A stretch of 64,000 nt of DNA from Pacificoceanicola sp049803835 (GTDB lineage: Bacteria; Pseudomonadota; Alphaproteobacteria; Rhodobacterales; Rhodobacteraceae), in assembly GCF_049803835.1 (NCBI RefSeq), contig NZ_JBNAGK010000001.1, positions 248,001 through 312,000 on the forward strand, written 5' to 3'. The notes beneath the pieces were generated by a model. That model was not told the DNA's origin and ran no database searches. It was given only the letters and a program-made list of their open reading frames with translations. Positions 1 to 9,264 of the stretch are shown here, piece by piece. The translations under genes were made by a program, and so were the position numbers. Position 1 is the first letter of the stretch. Each line of letters begins with the position of its first letter.

Positions 1-1143
1 ATGTCCTGTCGACCTGACCTGATCATCTTCGACGAGCCGACCACGGCGCTCGACGTGACGACGCAGATCGAGGTATTGGCCAGCATCCGCGACATCGTCG
101 ACGAATACGACACGGCGGCGATCTACATCACCCACGATCTCGCGGTGGTGGCGCAGATGGCGGACCGCATCAAGGTGCTGCTCAAGGGCGAGGAGGTCGA
201 GGAAAACGAAACCCGAGACATGCTCGCCCACCCCAAGGAGGAGTACACCAAGAGCCTCTGGGCCGTGCGCGAATTCCAGCGGCCGCAAAAACCCGCAGTT
301 GCGACCGATGCCACCCCCGTCATTTCGGTTCAGACCGTCACCGCGGCCTATGGCCATGTCGACGTTCTGCACGACGTCAGCTTTGACATCCACGAAGGCC
401 GCACCGTCGCGGTTGTCGGCGAAAGCGGATCGGGCAAATCGACGACCGCGCGCTGCATCACCGGACTGCTGCCGCCGCGCATAGGACAGATCGAACTGGA
501 TGGCGTGGCTCTGCCCCTCGATTACCGCCAGCGCAACAAGGAGCAGCTGCGGCAGGTCCAGATGATCTATCAGATGGCCGATACCGCGCTGAACCCGCGC
601 AAGCGCATCGGCGAGATCATCGGCCGCCCGGTCGAGTTCTACATGGGGCTGAAGGGCCGCGAGAAGCGCCGCCGCGTCGAGGAGCTGCTCGAACAGATCG
701 AGCTTCCCGGCGCACAATACTACGACCGCCTGCCCTCGGAGCTGTCCGGCGGCCAGAAGCAGCGCATTGGCATCGCCCGTGCGCTTGCCGCCGAGCCGAA
801 GTTCATCATTTGCGACGAAGTGACCTCCGCGCTCGATCAACTTGTTGCGGAAGGCATCCTGCGGCTGCTCGCGGACCTGCAAGATCAGTTGAAACTGTCC
901 TATATGTTCATCACCCACGATCTGGCGACGGTGCGGTCGATCGCTGATGAGGTTGTGGTGATGAAAGACGGGAAGGTTGTCGAACAGGGGCCCAAGCGAG
1001 AGATGTTCCGTCCGCCGCACCACCCCTATACCGACCTGCTTCTCAGCTCGGTTCCGGAGATGGACCCGGATTGGCTGAGCAATCTTCTGGCCGAGCGCGG
1101 CGTCGACAACATCGGCGATGCGGCGGTTGACAACATGAACTGA
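1..1143 (+). CDS. Peptide-type ABC transporter ATPase, fused double NBD (5' partial)
   Basis: This is the C-terminal 380 residues of a cytoplasmic ATPase that powers a dipeptide/oligopeptide-type importer. The visible protein opens inside a first nucleotide-binding domain: Walker B (LIIFDEP, residues 7-13) and the switch His (THD, 44-46) are present, but Walker A and the signature are off the left edge, so the ATG at base 1 is internal. A second complete domain follows with Walker A (GESGSGKST, 140-148), signature (LSGGQKQR, 248-255) and Walker B (FIICDE, 268-273). Two NBDs in one chain is the fused DppD-DppF layout. The substrate-binding protein starts 61 bases downstream, so both are probably one operon. 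The transported substrate cannot be read from the sequence. Confidence 0.9.
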   Translation: MSCRPDLIIFDEPTTALDVTTQIEVLASIRDIVDEYDTAAIYITHDLAVVAQMADRIKVLLKGEEVEENETRDMLAHPKEEYTKSLWAVREFQRPQKPAVATDATPVISVQTVTAAYGHVDVLHDVSFDIHEGRTVAVVGESGSGKSTTARCITGLLPPRIGQIELDGVALPLDYRQRNKEQLRQVQMIYQMADTALNPRKRIGEIIGRPVEFYMGLKGREKRRRVEELLEQIELPGAQYYDRLPSELSGGQKQRIGIARALAAEPKFIICDEVTSALDQLVAEGILRLLADLQDQLKLSYMFITHDLATVRSIADEVVVMKDGKVVEQGPKREMFRPPHHPYTDLLLSSVPEMDPDWLSNLLAERGVDNIGDAAVDNMN

Positions 1144-1204
1144 ATCCGAGCCAATTCGGACCAAGAACAGGCGGCCTGACCGCCAGACAACAGGGAGACC
1201 AACA

Positions 1205-2758
1205 ATGACACGCATCAGCAGACGCGCTCTTCTGACCACCGGCGCCGCCGCCGGTGTTCTGGCCGCTTCCGGCCTGCCGCTTCGGGCGCAGGCCAAGCGC
1301 GGCGGACGCCTTCGCGCGGGCCTGTCCGGGGCAAACACCTCCGACAGCTGGGACAGCCGGACCCACTCCGACCTGTTCATGATCGCCTCCGCGCAGGGCG
1401 GCGTCTTCGACAGTCTGACGGAGATCAAGGCCGACGGCTCGCTCGCTGGCGAATTGGCGGAAAGCTGGGAAGCGTCGCCGGACGCGAAGACCTGGACCTT
1501 CAACCTGCGTCAGGGCGTGACCTTCCACAACGGCAAGGCCTTCGGCGCGGACGACGTGATCGCGTCGCTGCAGCTGCACGTTGCCGAGGATTCCAAATCC
1601 GCCGCCAAGCCCATCGTTTCGGCCATCACCGAGATGAAGAAGATCACCGACAACCAGGTGCAGTTCACGCTGGAATCCGGCAACGCCGACTTCCCGTACC
1701 TGATGTCGGACTATCACCTGCTGATGTACCCGGCGGGTCAGATCGACGAAGCCATCGCCAACGGCATCGGCACCGGCCTTTACAGCGTCGTCAGCTTCGA
1801 GCCGGGTGTGCGTTTCGTCGGCAAGCGGGTCGACAGCCACTACAAGGGTGACAGCGCGGGCTTCTTCGACGAGATCGAGTACATCGCGATCAACGACAAC
1901 ACCGCCCGGATGAACGCACTGATGACCGGGCAGGTCGAGGCGATCAACCGGATCGACTTCAAGACCGAAGCGCTGCTCAAGGCGAACCCGATGGTCCGCA
2001 TCCAGGAAGTGACCGGCAACCAGCAGTATACCTTCCCGATGCTGACCAACGTCGCTCCGCTGAACGATGTGAACGTACGCCGTGCTCTGAAATTCGCGAT
2101 CAACCGCCAGGAAATGGTCGACAAGATCCTGCTTGGCCACGGCCGCGTCGGTAACGACACCCCCATTGGCCCCGCCAACCAGTACTTCAACGGGGACATG
2201 GAGCAGACCGCCTACGATCCGGACAAGGCGAAGTTCTACCTCAAGGAAGCGGGTCTTTCGTCGCTCGACATCGACCTTTCCGCTTCCAATGCCGCCTTCG
2301 AAGGTGCAGTCGACGCGGCCCAGCTTTATCAGGCCTCGGCCAAGGCCGCCGGCATCAACATCAACGTGGTGCAGGAACCGGCGGACGGATACTGGTCCAA
2401 CGTCTGGCTCAAGAAGCCGTTCTGCGCCTGCTACTGGTCGGGCCGGGCGACGGAAGACTGGATGTTCTCCAGCGCCTACGAAGAGGGCGTTCCGTGGAAC
2501 GACACCCAGTGGGGCCGTGACGACTCGGAGCGCTTCCAGGATCTGCTGATCACCGCACGGGCGGAGCTCGACAGCGCCAAGCGCCGCGAGATGTACTACG
2601 AGATGCAGCAGATCCTGAAGGACGATGGCGGCGTCGTGCTGCCGATGTTCGCGAACTACGTGCAGGCTGTCAGCAACAAGGTTCAGCACGGCGAAACCGT
2701 CGGCAACCTTTGGCAGATGGACAACGCCCGCATGGCGGAGCGGTGGTGGATGGCGTAA
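1205..2758 (+). CDS. ABC transporter substrate-binding protein, family 5 (peptide type)
   Basis: A 517-residue periplasmic solute receptor of the SBP_bac_5 family, which captures peptides, opines or similar solutes for the ATPase encoded just upstream. The N-terminus has a twin-arginine signal (SRRALL at residues 5-10, then an Ala-rich hydrophobic stretch ending near LRAQA), so export folded through Tat is likely. The body shows family features: a segment on failing to the natural start of the mature domain (GGRLRAGLSG), a GVTFHNGK motif, and a long C-terminal lobe. The start follows a GGGAGACC-type ribosome site. A strong hairpin terminator lies directly downstream. The ligand class is known only from the family; a specific substrate cannot be assigned. 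Confidence 0.9.
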   Translation: MTRISRRALLTTGAAAGVLAASGLPLRAQAKRGGRLRAGLSGANTSDSWDSRTHSDLFMIASAQGGVFDSLTEIKADGSLAGELAESWEASPDAKTWTFNLRQGVTFHNGKAFGADDVIASLQLHVAEDSKSAAKPIVSAITEMKKITDNQVQFTLESGNADFPYLMSDYHLLMYPAGQIDEAIANGIGTGLYSVVSFEPGVRFVGKRVDSHYKGDSAGFFDEIEYIAINDNTARMNALMTGQVEAINRIDFKTEALLKANPMVRIQEVTGNQQYTFPMLTNVAPLNDVNVRRALKFAINRQEMVDKILLGHGRVGNDTPIGPANQYFNGDMEQTAYDPDKAKFYLKEAGLSSLDIDLSASNAAFEGAVDAAQLYQASAKAAGININVVQEPADGYWSNVWLKKPFCACYWSGRATEDWMFSSAYEEGVPWNDTQWGRDDSERFQDLLITARAELDSAKRREMYYEMQQILKDDGGVVLPMFANYVQAVSNKVQHGETVGNLWQMDNARMAERWWMA

Positions 2759-2783
2759 CGCCAGCCGTATTCTGAACAACAGA

Positions 2784-2806
2784 CGCCCCGCCGGTTCGGC
2801 GGGGCG
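2784..2806. terminator. Bidirectional hairpin terminator
   Basis: A perfect 10-bp stem (CGCCCCGCCG / CGGCGGGGCG) closes a 3-base loop and is followed on the plus strand by CTTCTGTCTC. It sits between the convergent ends of the binding-protein gene and the methyltransferase gene, so it can serve both. Confidence 0.8.
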
Positions 2807-2815
2807 CTTCTGTCT

Positions 2816-3481
2816 CTACCTCTGCGGAATCGCCGTAAAGAGCACTTGCCCGCGCGGCAGCATGGCCGCGCTCCTGTCGGCCCGCCAGCCCGTGACCTGT
2901 GCCATATGCGACACGTCTTCGGACAGCACGTGATATGGCGGGCGGATGTCGTGAGTGACGACACCATCGGGCTGGCGAAAGGGCAGGGCGGCACGGGCCG
3001 CGTCCGGCGCAAGGAAGACCGTGAAGAGCAGTTTTTCGAGATTTTCGAACCGCCGGAGGTTGGTCAGCGCCCGGCGCAGGTAGGCCATCGGCAGATGCGG
3101 AAAGACGGCAAAGGCGATGGCGTGGGTGATGTCCGGTGACGCACCGGGATATTCGAACCGCGTATCGGCGACCAGCCTGTCGAGCGGCAGCCGACCGGGA
3201 TCGGACAGCTCGGTCCGATGCCCCGCCAGCAGGAGCGCACGGGAGGCGTCGGTCGCCCAGTAGTGGCCCGGCTGGAGATACGGCACCGCCTTGCACCCGA
3301 GCCGCAACGCGCCCGCGCCAATGTCGAGCAGGTGGTGATGCGGGAGGAGGCCCGCCTCCTGCAGGATGGCCATCTGAACCCGCCCGGTCTCGTCCCAACG
3401 CCCGCCGACGATGTCACGGTGTTTCCCCGCGGCAATCGCTGCGTCGTGGAAACCCTCCGCGTCGTACGGGTTCTGCACCAT
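2816..3481 (-). CDS. Class I SAM-dependent methyltransferase-like protein
   Basis: A 221-residue soluble protein with a recognisable S-adenosylmethionine motif I (LLDIGAGALRLG, about residues 46-57) and a downstream acidic strand end (ATDAS, 76-80), the usual Rossmann-fold methyltransferase layout. The acceptor substrate is unknown. The ATG lies 4 bases past the stop of hslU, so it is most likely the last gene of an hslV-hslU operon and shares the terminator at 2784-2806. Nothing in the sequence links it mechanistically to the protease. An ordinary small-molecule methyltransferase carried along by operon position is the simplest reading. Confidence 0.7.
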   Translation of the reverse strand: MVQNPYDAEGFHDAAIAAGKHRDIVGGRWDETGRVQMAILQEAGLLPHHHLLDIGAGALRLGCKAVPYLQPGHYWATDASRALLLAGHRTELSDPGRLPLDRLVADTRFEYPGASPDITHAIAFAVFPHLPMAYLRRALTNLRRFENLEKLLFTVFLAPDAARAALPFRQPDGVVTHDIRPPYHVLSEDVSHMAQVTGWRADRSAAMLPRGQVLFTAIPQR

Positions 3482-3485
3482 GATG

Positions 3486-4793
3486 TCAGAGCACGTAGCG
3501 GCTGAGGTCGGTGGAGCGGGTCAGCTCCCCAAGGTGCTTTTCCACAAAGGCGGCATCCACGGTTACGGACGTCCCGGCCTGGTCGGGGGCCTCGAAGCTG
3601 AGTTCCTCGAACACCCGTTCCATCACGGTATAGAGCCGCCGTGCGCCGATGTTCTCCACCGACTGGTTCACCTCCGCCGCAATCTTCGCCAGCGCGGCAA
3701 TCCCCTCGTCAGTGAAGTCTACCGTCACGTCTTCCGTCGCCATCAGCGCCGTGTACTGGCGCGTCAGGGCGTTGTCCGTCTCCGTCAGGATGCGCACGAA
3801 GTCCGCTTCGGTCAGCGGCCGCAGGTTCACCCGGATCGGCAGGCGACCCTGCAATTCCGGCAGCAAATCCGAAGGCTTGGCGATGTGGAACGCTCCCGAC
3901 GCAATGAAGAGGATGTGGTCGGTCTTGACCGGGCCGTGCTTCGTCGAGACGGTTGTGCCCTCGATCAGCGGCAGCAGGTCGCGCTGCACGCCCTCTCGGG
4001 ACACGTCGCCGCCCCGGGCTTCCTGCCGCGCCGCGACCTTGTCGATCTCGTCAAGAAAGACGATGCCGTTCTGCTCGACCGCTTCGACGGCGGCCAGCTT
4101 CACCTGCTCGTCATCAAGCAGCTTGTCCGCCTCTTCCGCGACCAGCACCTCGTAGCTGTCCGCAACGCTCATCCGCTTGCGCGTCGTGCGCCCGCCGAAA
4201 GCTTTCCCGAAGATGTCGCCAAGGTTCATCATGCCCATCTGGCCGCCGGGCTGGCCGGGAATGTCCATCATCGGGAAGGGCGAGGCGGTCTCGGCCACGT
4301 CGAGCTCGATCATGGTGTCGTCGAGTTCACCGTTCCGCAGCTTCTTGCGGAACATCTCGCGGGTGCCCTCGCGGGCATCTTCGCCGGCGATGGCGGTGAT
4401 CACGCGGGCTTCGGCGTTCTCCTTCGCGCGGGTCTTCACGTCCTCGCGCATCTGCTCGCGGGTCATGGCGATGGCGGCGTCGACCAGATCGCGCACGATC
4501 TGCTCAACGTCGCGCCCGACATAGCCGACTTCGGTGAACTTCGTCGCCTCGACCTTGATGAAGGGGGCTCTCGCCAGCTTGGCCAGCCGGCGGGAGATCT
4601 CGGTCTTGCCCACGCCGGTCGGCCCGATCATCAGGATGTTCTTGGGGTACACTTCGTCGCGGAGGTCATCCGAAAGCTGCTTGCGCCGCCAACGGTTGCG
4701 CAGGGCCACGGCCACGGCACGCTTGGCGTCCGCCTGTCCGATGATGAACCGGTCGAGTTCGGAGACGATTTCGCGCGGGGTGAGATCGGTCAT
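3486..4793 (-). CDS. hslU: HslU, ATPase subunit of the HslVU protease
   Basis: AAA+ unfoldase that binds, unfolds and threads proteins into the HslV peptidase in the cytoplasm. From the chosen start it is 435 residues, normal for alphaproteobacteria. It shows Walker A (GPTGVGKT, 57-64), the pore loop GYVG (90-93), a Walker B (IVFLDEIDK) and the C-terminal tail RYVL that docks in HslV pockets. A TTG seven codons upstream is in frame, but the ATG at 4793 has AAAGGA six bases ahead of it and gives the standard N-terminus (MTDLTPREIV). It lies 35 bases after hslV, as one operon. Confidence 0.97.
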   Translation of the reverse strand: MTDLTPREIVSELDRFIIGQADAKRAVAVALRNRWRRKQLSDDLRDEVYPKNILMIGPTGVGKTEISRRLAKLARAPFIKVEATKFTEVGYVGRDVEQIVRDLVDAAIAMTREQMREDVKTRAKENAEARVITAIAGEDAREGTREMFRKKLRNGELDDTMIELDVAETASPFPMMDIPGQPGGQMGMMNLGDIFGKAFGGRTTRKRMSVADSYEVLVAEEADKLLDDEQVKLAAVEAVEQNGIVFLDEIDKVAARQEARGGDVSREGVQRDLLPLIEGTTVSTKHGPVKTDHILFIASGAFHIAKPSDLLPELQGRLPIRVNLRPLTEADFVRILTETDNALTRQYTALMATEDVTVDFTDEGIAALAKIAAEVNQSVENIGARRLYTVMERVFEELSFEAPDQAGTSVTVDAAFVEKHLGELTRSTDLSRYVL

Positions 4794-4828
4794 GTGGGGT
4801 CCTTTCAAGGTCAAGAGAGAGCCCCGGG

Positions 4829-5386
4829 TCAGGCTTCGATCGTCTCGACGGTCAGATTTCCGTTGGTATAGACGCAGATGTCCGCCGCAATCGCCATGGC
4901 GTCGCGGGCGACCGTCTCGGCGTCCTTCTCCGAATCTATCATCGCGCGGGCCGCCGCCAGCGCGTAGTTCCCGCCGGAGCCGATGGCGGCGACGTTGTGT
5001 TCCGGCTCCAGAACGTCGCCTGCGCCGGTGATGATCAGCAGGTCCGTGCCGTCGGTCACGATCAGCATGGCTTCCAGCTTTTGCAGATACTTGTCCGTGC
5101 GCCAGTCCTTCGCCAGTTCGACGGAGGCGCGTTGCAGCTGGCCGGGGGTGGCTTCCAGCTTGGCTTCCAGCCGCTCCAGCAGGGTGAAGGCGTCGGCGGT
5201 TGATCCGGCAAAACCGCAGACGACGTCATGCCCACCGGGAGAGAGGCGGCGCACCTTGCGGGCGGTGCCCTTGATCACGGTCTGGCCAAGGCTGACCTGC
5301 CCGTCACCGGCCACCACGACCTTGCCGCCCTTGCGCACGCCGATGATCGTGGTGCCGTGCCAGCCGGGGAAATCGGTATCGCTCAT
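4829..5386 (-). CDS. hslV: HslV, peptidase subunit of the HslVU protease
   Basis: Proteasome-like threonine peptidase that forms the double hexameric core capped by HslU. The protein is 185 residues with an 11-residue propeptide; the expected catalytic N-terminal Thr after processing is T12 in the HGTTI motif, followed by GDGQVSLGQ. An upstream in-frame ATG would add 36 residues, but the start at 5386 is preceded by a near-perfect AAGGAGG at six bases and matches the family. It heads the hslV-hslU-methyltransferase run; the terminator of trxA lies just upstream, so a promoter is expected between 5387 and 5462. Confidence 0.96.
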   Translation of the reverse strand: MSDTDFPGWHGTTIIGVRKGGKVVVAGDGQVSLGQTVIKGTARKVRRLSPGGHDVVCGFAGSTADAFTLLERLEAKLEATPGQLQRASVELAKDWRTDKYLQKLEAMLIVTDGTDLLIITGAGDVLEPEHNVAAIGSGGNYALAAARAMIDSEKDAETVARDAMAIAADICVYTNGNLTVETIEA

Positions 5387-5462
5387 GGTCTGCCTCCTTG
5401 GGGTCTTGGGGGACATATGGGGGATTTGGCCATTCTTGCCAAGACGAAGCCCGTAAAACGGA

Positions 5463-5490
5463 AAGGCCCCGCCGACGAGGGCGAGGCCTT
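5463..5490 (-). terminator. Hairpin terminator of trxA
   Basis: On the minus strand AAGGCCTCGCC pairs with GGCGGGGCCTT (11 bp with one G-U pair, loop of about 6) just past the trxA stop, with a short T-rich stretch beyond. It separates the trxA transcript from hslV. Confidence 0.65.
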
Positions 5491-5514
5491 CCATGAAATC
5501 CGGTCAGCAGGGGA

Positions 5515-5835
5515 TCAGATCGAGTCCTTGATCCAGCCTTCCAGCGCGGCCTTGGGGGCGGCGCCGGCGCGGTTGGAGACAACCTGGCCGTCCTTGAAGA
5601 TGAACAGCGCCGGAATGCCGCGCACGCCCATGGCGGCCGCGGTGTTCGGGTTCTGGTCGACGTCGACCTTGGCGATCTTGATCTTGCCTTCGTATTGGGT
5701 GGCCAGCTCTTCGAGAGCCGGGCCGATCTGCTTGCACGGGCCACACCACTCGGCCCAGAAATCCACGACGACGGGAACGTCGGAGTTCTTCACTTCTTCA
5801 TCAAAGGTGGCGTCGGTGACGGCAACGGTTGCCAT
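5515..5835 (-). CDS. trxA: Thioredoxin 1
   Basis: A 106-residue cytosolic thioredoxin, the general disulfide reductant recycled by thioredoxin reductase. The active site is WCGPC (W30-C34), with the cis-Pro loop RGIPALF further on, and the length is standard. An ATG 10 codons upstream is in frame, but the chosen ATG has AGGAGA seven to eight bases before it and gives the canonical N-terminus. It lies 69 bases downstream of addA on the same strand and may be the last gene of the long tsaE-addA transcript, ending at the hairpin at 5463-5490. Confidence 0.96.
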   Translation of the reverse strand: MATVAVTDATFDEEVKNSDVPVVVDFWAEWCGPCKQIGPALEELATQYEGKIKIAKVDVDQNPNTAAAMGVRGIPALFIFKDGQVVSNRAGAAPKAALEGWIKDSI

Positions 5836-5904
5836 GGCAGTCTCTCCTGGAAAATGGGGCGGCATGTCTTTGGAGGGGGAACGTATGGACGGCTTTGCCT
5901 GCCG

Positions 5905-8900
5905 TCAAGGTATCGTAGCCCGCCCGAGCGATTGTGTCACGAGGTCGTGCGACAGCGGCATATAGTGCGCGGTGGCCGTCCACAGCAGGGCAGTCCGGAC
6001 CTCGCGCCCTGGGTAGACCTGCGCCAGAGCGGCGGCGTAGGCCCCCATCTGGCGCAGCAGCCCGTCCGGGGTTTGTTCTGCCGTCGCAGGGACTTCGCGG
6101 TTGGTCTTGTAGTCGATCAGGGTGATCTCGGCGTCCGTCACGAGGAGCCGGTCGAGGATACCGTGGATGCGCCCGAGTCCGGGCAGGTCGGCGGTGATCG
6201 GCACCTCCGCGAGGCTGTCCGGGGCAAAAAGCGCAGGGTGGACTTGCAGCACGTGCAGGGTTTCAGCGAGCAGCGGCTCCGCTTCGGGCCATTGACCGCG
6301 CGACTCGAGCAGCCTGTGCCCGGAGACTTCGCGGGCATCGCCGGGCAGGGGGGCGAGCAGTTCTATCAGCTCGTGGATGAGCGTGCCGCGCGCCTTCGCC
6401 ACGTCTTCCTCGTCGCCGTGATCGCCAGGCAGCGCCTTTGCGCCGCCGAGGTTCGACGGGCTTGTGGCTGCGGGCAGGGATAAAGGTTCCGGGACTGGGG
6501 TGATGAAATGAGGCGGCAGGGGCGGTAGCACCTCCGGCGTCACGGGCTTGTCCGTCAACGCCAGCCCGGTCCAGTCGCCATGGGTCAATGTCAGGCCTGG
6601 GCCGTTGCCGAGATCGCCGAAGTCGAAGATCATCTCCTCCGCGCCGCAGCCGTCCATGCCGCGCTTGACCTTGTCGTACCAGGCATCGCCCTTCTTGCCG
6701 GTCTCCCCGGCGGCGGCGACGATCAGCCATTTCTCGGCGCGGGTCAGGCCGACGTAGAGCAGACGGTCGCGCTCCTGCGCTTCCTTCTCCTTCGCGGCCT
6801 CGATGGCGGCGACATGGCGCGGGGGCAGGCTGTCGCCGGTCTGCTTCCACAGAAGGCCGCTTTCGTCGCGCAGGAGGGTTGCTCGCAAACGGTCCTGCCG
6901 TTCGGCGCAGTCCGGCATGATGACGATGGGGGCTTCGAGACCTTTCGAGCCATGCACGGTCATCACGCGGAGCGTCTGGCCCGCGCCTTCAGCCGCGCGC
7001 TTGATCTCGAGGTTGTCGCTCTGCGCCCATTCGATGAAGCCGGTGAGCGAGGGAATGTCCGTGCGCTCGTAGCTCAGGGCCTGCGCCAGCAGCGCATTCA
7101 CCCCGTCCTCGGCTTCCTCGCCAAGCCGCCCGATGAGCAGGCGGCGGCCCCTGTGGCGGGTCAGGATGCGCTCGATCAGGTCATAAGGACGCAGGAAGTC
7201 GGTCTTGCCGCGCAGATCGTCGATGATCGCCATTTCGGCGGCGAAGGCACCGCGCTTCTCGCGCAGGGCTTCCCATAGATAGGCCTTCTCCTTGCGGCGG
7301 TGCGCGAGGTCGAAGAGCCGTTGCTCACTTACGCCAAACAGCGGCGAGCGCAGGGCGGTGGCCAGCGCGAGGTCGTCTTCCGGCGTCGCAAGAAAGCGCA
7401 GCAGGGCCATGATGTCCTTGACCGCGAGTTCCGCCATGACCTTGAGCCGGTCAGCCCCGGCAATCGGCAGGCCCGCCTGCTTTGCGGCGCGGATGATCTC
7501 CGCAAACAGCCGCGAGCGGGAGCGCACGAGGATGAGGAAGTCACCGGCGTGCACGGGTCGGGCCTCAAAGTCGCCCGAGAAACCCTTCTCCACCGGCAGG
7601 GGCGTCTTCGCGTCGATGGTCTGCTTGATGAAGCGGGCGATGCGCTGGGCGAGCTTCACCGTCTGGTGCTGCGCCCCGACGCGATCCACCGGCTCGAACC
7701 ACTCGCCGTCCTTCTCTTCCTCCACCTTCTCGACCACCGGCCAAAGGTCGACCCGCCCGGGCATGCGCTCCTTGAAGGCGATGTGCTTCTGATCGGGGGT
7801 AAAGCCGGAGGCTTCGGCGGTGTCGAAGGTCATGTCCACCAGCCGCAGGATCGGCGTGGCGGAGCGGAAGCTGTGTTCGAGCTCCATGGCGCTCAGCGGC
7901 GCGTCCGTTTCCAGCAGGCGTTCGCGGAAATCCTCGCGCATCCGGTCGAATTCCGCCGGGTCCGCGCCCTGGAAGCTGTAGATCGACTGTTTCTTGTCCC
8001 CCACGACGAAGATCGTGCGCCGAACGTCCGTTCGCGCGCCTTCCCCGGCGGTGAATTCCTGCGCGAGGCGCTCGATCACCTGCCATTGCACCGGCGAGGT
8101 GTCCTGCGCCTCGTCCACGAGGATATGGTCGATGCCGCCATCGAGCTTGAAGAGTACCCAGGCGGCAACCTTCGGATCGTTGAGCAGGTCGCGGGCGCGG
8201 GTGATGAGATCGTCGAAGTCGAGCCAGCCTCGCAGCTGCTTTGCCCGTTCGTAGGCCGGGACGAAATAGCGGGCAAAGTCATGCAGGGCGATGTCGCGCT
8301 CTGCGGCACGCAAGGCCAGACGGCGCTGCCGGGCTTCTTCGACCCGTGCGAGCAACTGCTCCATCTTCTCCACAAGCGCCGGAGCGGACTCGCGGACCTT
8401 CTTGACGAAAAGCCGCTTGTTCACCGTCCCGGCCTGCGTCAGTGCGGCGTTCTCGATCAGCGCCAAGCCTTGCGCGTCCGGCGCTTTCCACAGTTTCAGG
8501 GCATCCGCGAGCTTCTGGCCGTTCGCGCCGCTGCCATCGAGCGTCGGCAGGAAGGCGTCGAAGAGGGACTTCTCGTCGCCAAGGAAGACCTCCTTGCAGA
8601 CGCCGTCTTCACTGAAGCCTTCGGGCAGGTCGTAGGCGGCGAAGATGTCGGCATTCGTCGGGCCGGGCGTGAAGGCGTCGCGGTTCGAGGTCAGGCCCGC
8701 CAGCAAAGCGCCGGTGTCATCGCCCGAAATATGCGGGGCAAGGGCCATCACGAGCGGCGCCTGCGGCCCTTCGACCATCTGATCGAGGATCTCCGCGCGG
8801 AGCATTTCCGCCGCGCGATCCTCCATTTCCTTGAACTGCGGGCTGACACGGGCTTCGAGCGGGAAGCGGCGCAGCAGCGAGGAGCAGAAGGAGTGAATCG

Positions 8901-9264
8901 TCTGGATGCGCAGCCCGCCCGGCGTCTCGATGGCGCGGGCAAAGAGCGTGCGCGCCTCGCGCAGAAAGTCGTCGTCGAGCGCGGTCTCGACGCCCAGGGT
9001 CCGCAGTTCGGCGCGCAACGCATCGCTGGACAGCATCGCCCATTGACCCAGCCGCTTGAACAGGCGGTTCTGCATCTCGGAAGCGGCCGCCTTCGTGTAG
9101 GTCAGGCAGAGGATATGCTCGGGCAGGACCCCTTCGAGCAGCAGCCGCGCCACGCGGTCCGTGAGCACGCGCGTCTTGCCCGACCCGGCGTTGGCGGCAA
9201 GCCATGTGGAGTTCCCGGGTGCGGCGGCATCGACCTGCCGCTGGGTGGCAAGGTCGCGGATCAT
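5905..9264 (-). CDS. addA: AddA, helicase-nuclease subunit for double-strand break repair
   Basis: UvrD-type helicase subunit of AddAB, which resects broken DNA ends and loads RecA. The 1119-residue protein has Walker A near the N-terminus (ANAGSGKT, 24-31), motif II (DEAQDTS), later helicase motifs, and a C-terminal RecB-like nuclease motif (IDYKT, with D1051 and K1053). The start codon overlaps the addB stop as ATGA (9261-9264), which is why the start 13 codons upstream is rejected. This overlap implies coupled translation and matched amounts of both subunits. The alphaproteobacterial AddA family fits in length and motif order. Confidence 0.96.
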   Translation of the reverse strand: MIRDLATQRQVDAAAPGNSTWLAANAGSGKTRVLTDRVARLLLEGVLPEHILCLTYTKAAASEMQNRLFKRLGQWAMLSSDALRAELRTLGVETALDDDFLREARTLFARAIETPGGLRIQTIHSFCSSLLRRFPLEARVSPQFKEMEDRAAEMLRAEILDQMVEGPQAPLVMALAPHISGDDTGALLAGLTSNRDAFTPGPTNADIFAAYDLPEGFSEDGVCKEVFLGDEKSLFDAFLPTLDGSGANGQKLADALKLWKAPDAQGLALIENAALTQAGTVNKRLFVKKVRESAPALVEKMEQLLARVEEARQRRLALRAAERDIALHDFARYFVPAYERAKQLRGWLDFDDLITRARDLLNDPKVAAWVLFKLDGGIDHILVDEAQDTSPVQWQVIERLAQEFTAGEGARTDVRRTIFVVGDKKQSIYSFQGADPAEFDRMREDFRERLLETDAPLSAMELEHSFRSATPILRLVDMTFDTAEASGFTPDQKHIAFKERMPGRVDLWPVVEKVEEEKDGEWFEPVDRVGAQHQTVKLAQRIARFIKQTIDAKTPLPVEKGFSGDFEARPVHAGDFLILVRSRSRLFAEIIRAAKQAGLPIAGADRLKVMAELAVKDIMALLRFLATPEDDLALATALRSPLFGVSEQRLFDLAHRRKEKAYLWEALREKRGAFAAEMAIIDDLRGKTDFLRPYDLIERILTRHRGRRLLIGRLGEEAEDGVNALLAQALSYERTDIPSLTGFIEWAQSDNLEIKRAAEGAGQTLRVMTVHGSKGLEAPIVIMPDCAERQDRLRATLLRDESGLLWKQTGDSLPPRHVAAIEAAKEKEAQERDRLLYVGLTRAEKWLIVAAAGETGKKGDAWYDKVKRGMDGCGAEEMIFDFGDLGNGPGLTLTHGDWTGLALTDKPVTPEVLPPLPPHFITPVPEPLSLPAATSPSNLGGAKALPGDHGDEEDVAKARGTLIHELIELLAPLPGDAREVSGHRLLESRGQWPEAEPLLAETLHVLQVHPALFAPDSLAEVPITADLPGLGRIHGILDRLLVTDAEITLIDYKTNREVPATAEQTPDGLLRQMGAYAAALAQVYPGREVRTALLWTATAHYMPLSHDLVTQSLGRATIP

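Noticed and set aside
1..3. ATG at base 1 as a true start
   Set aside because: The protein begins inside a Walker B region, so the gene continues beyond the left edge.
1043..2779. 578-residue open frame on the minus strand
   Set aside because: Antisense of the peptide-binding protein, whose Tat signal and family motifs are clear.
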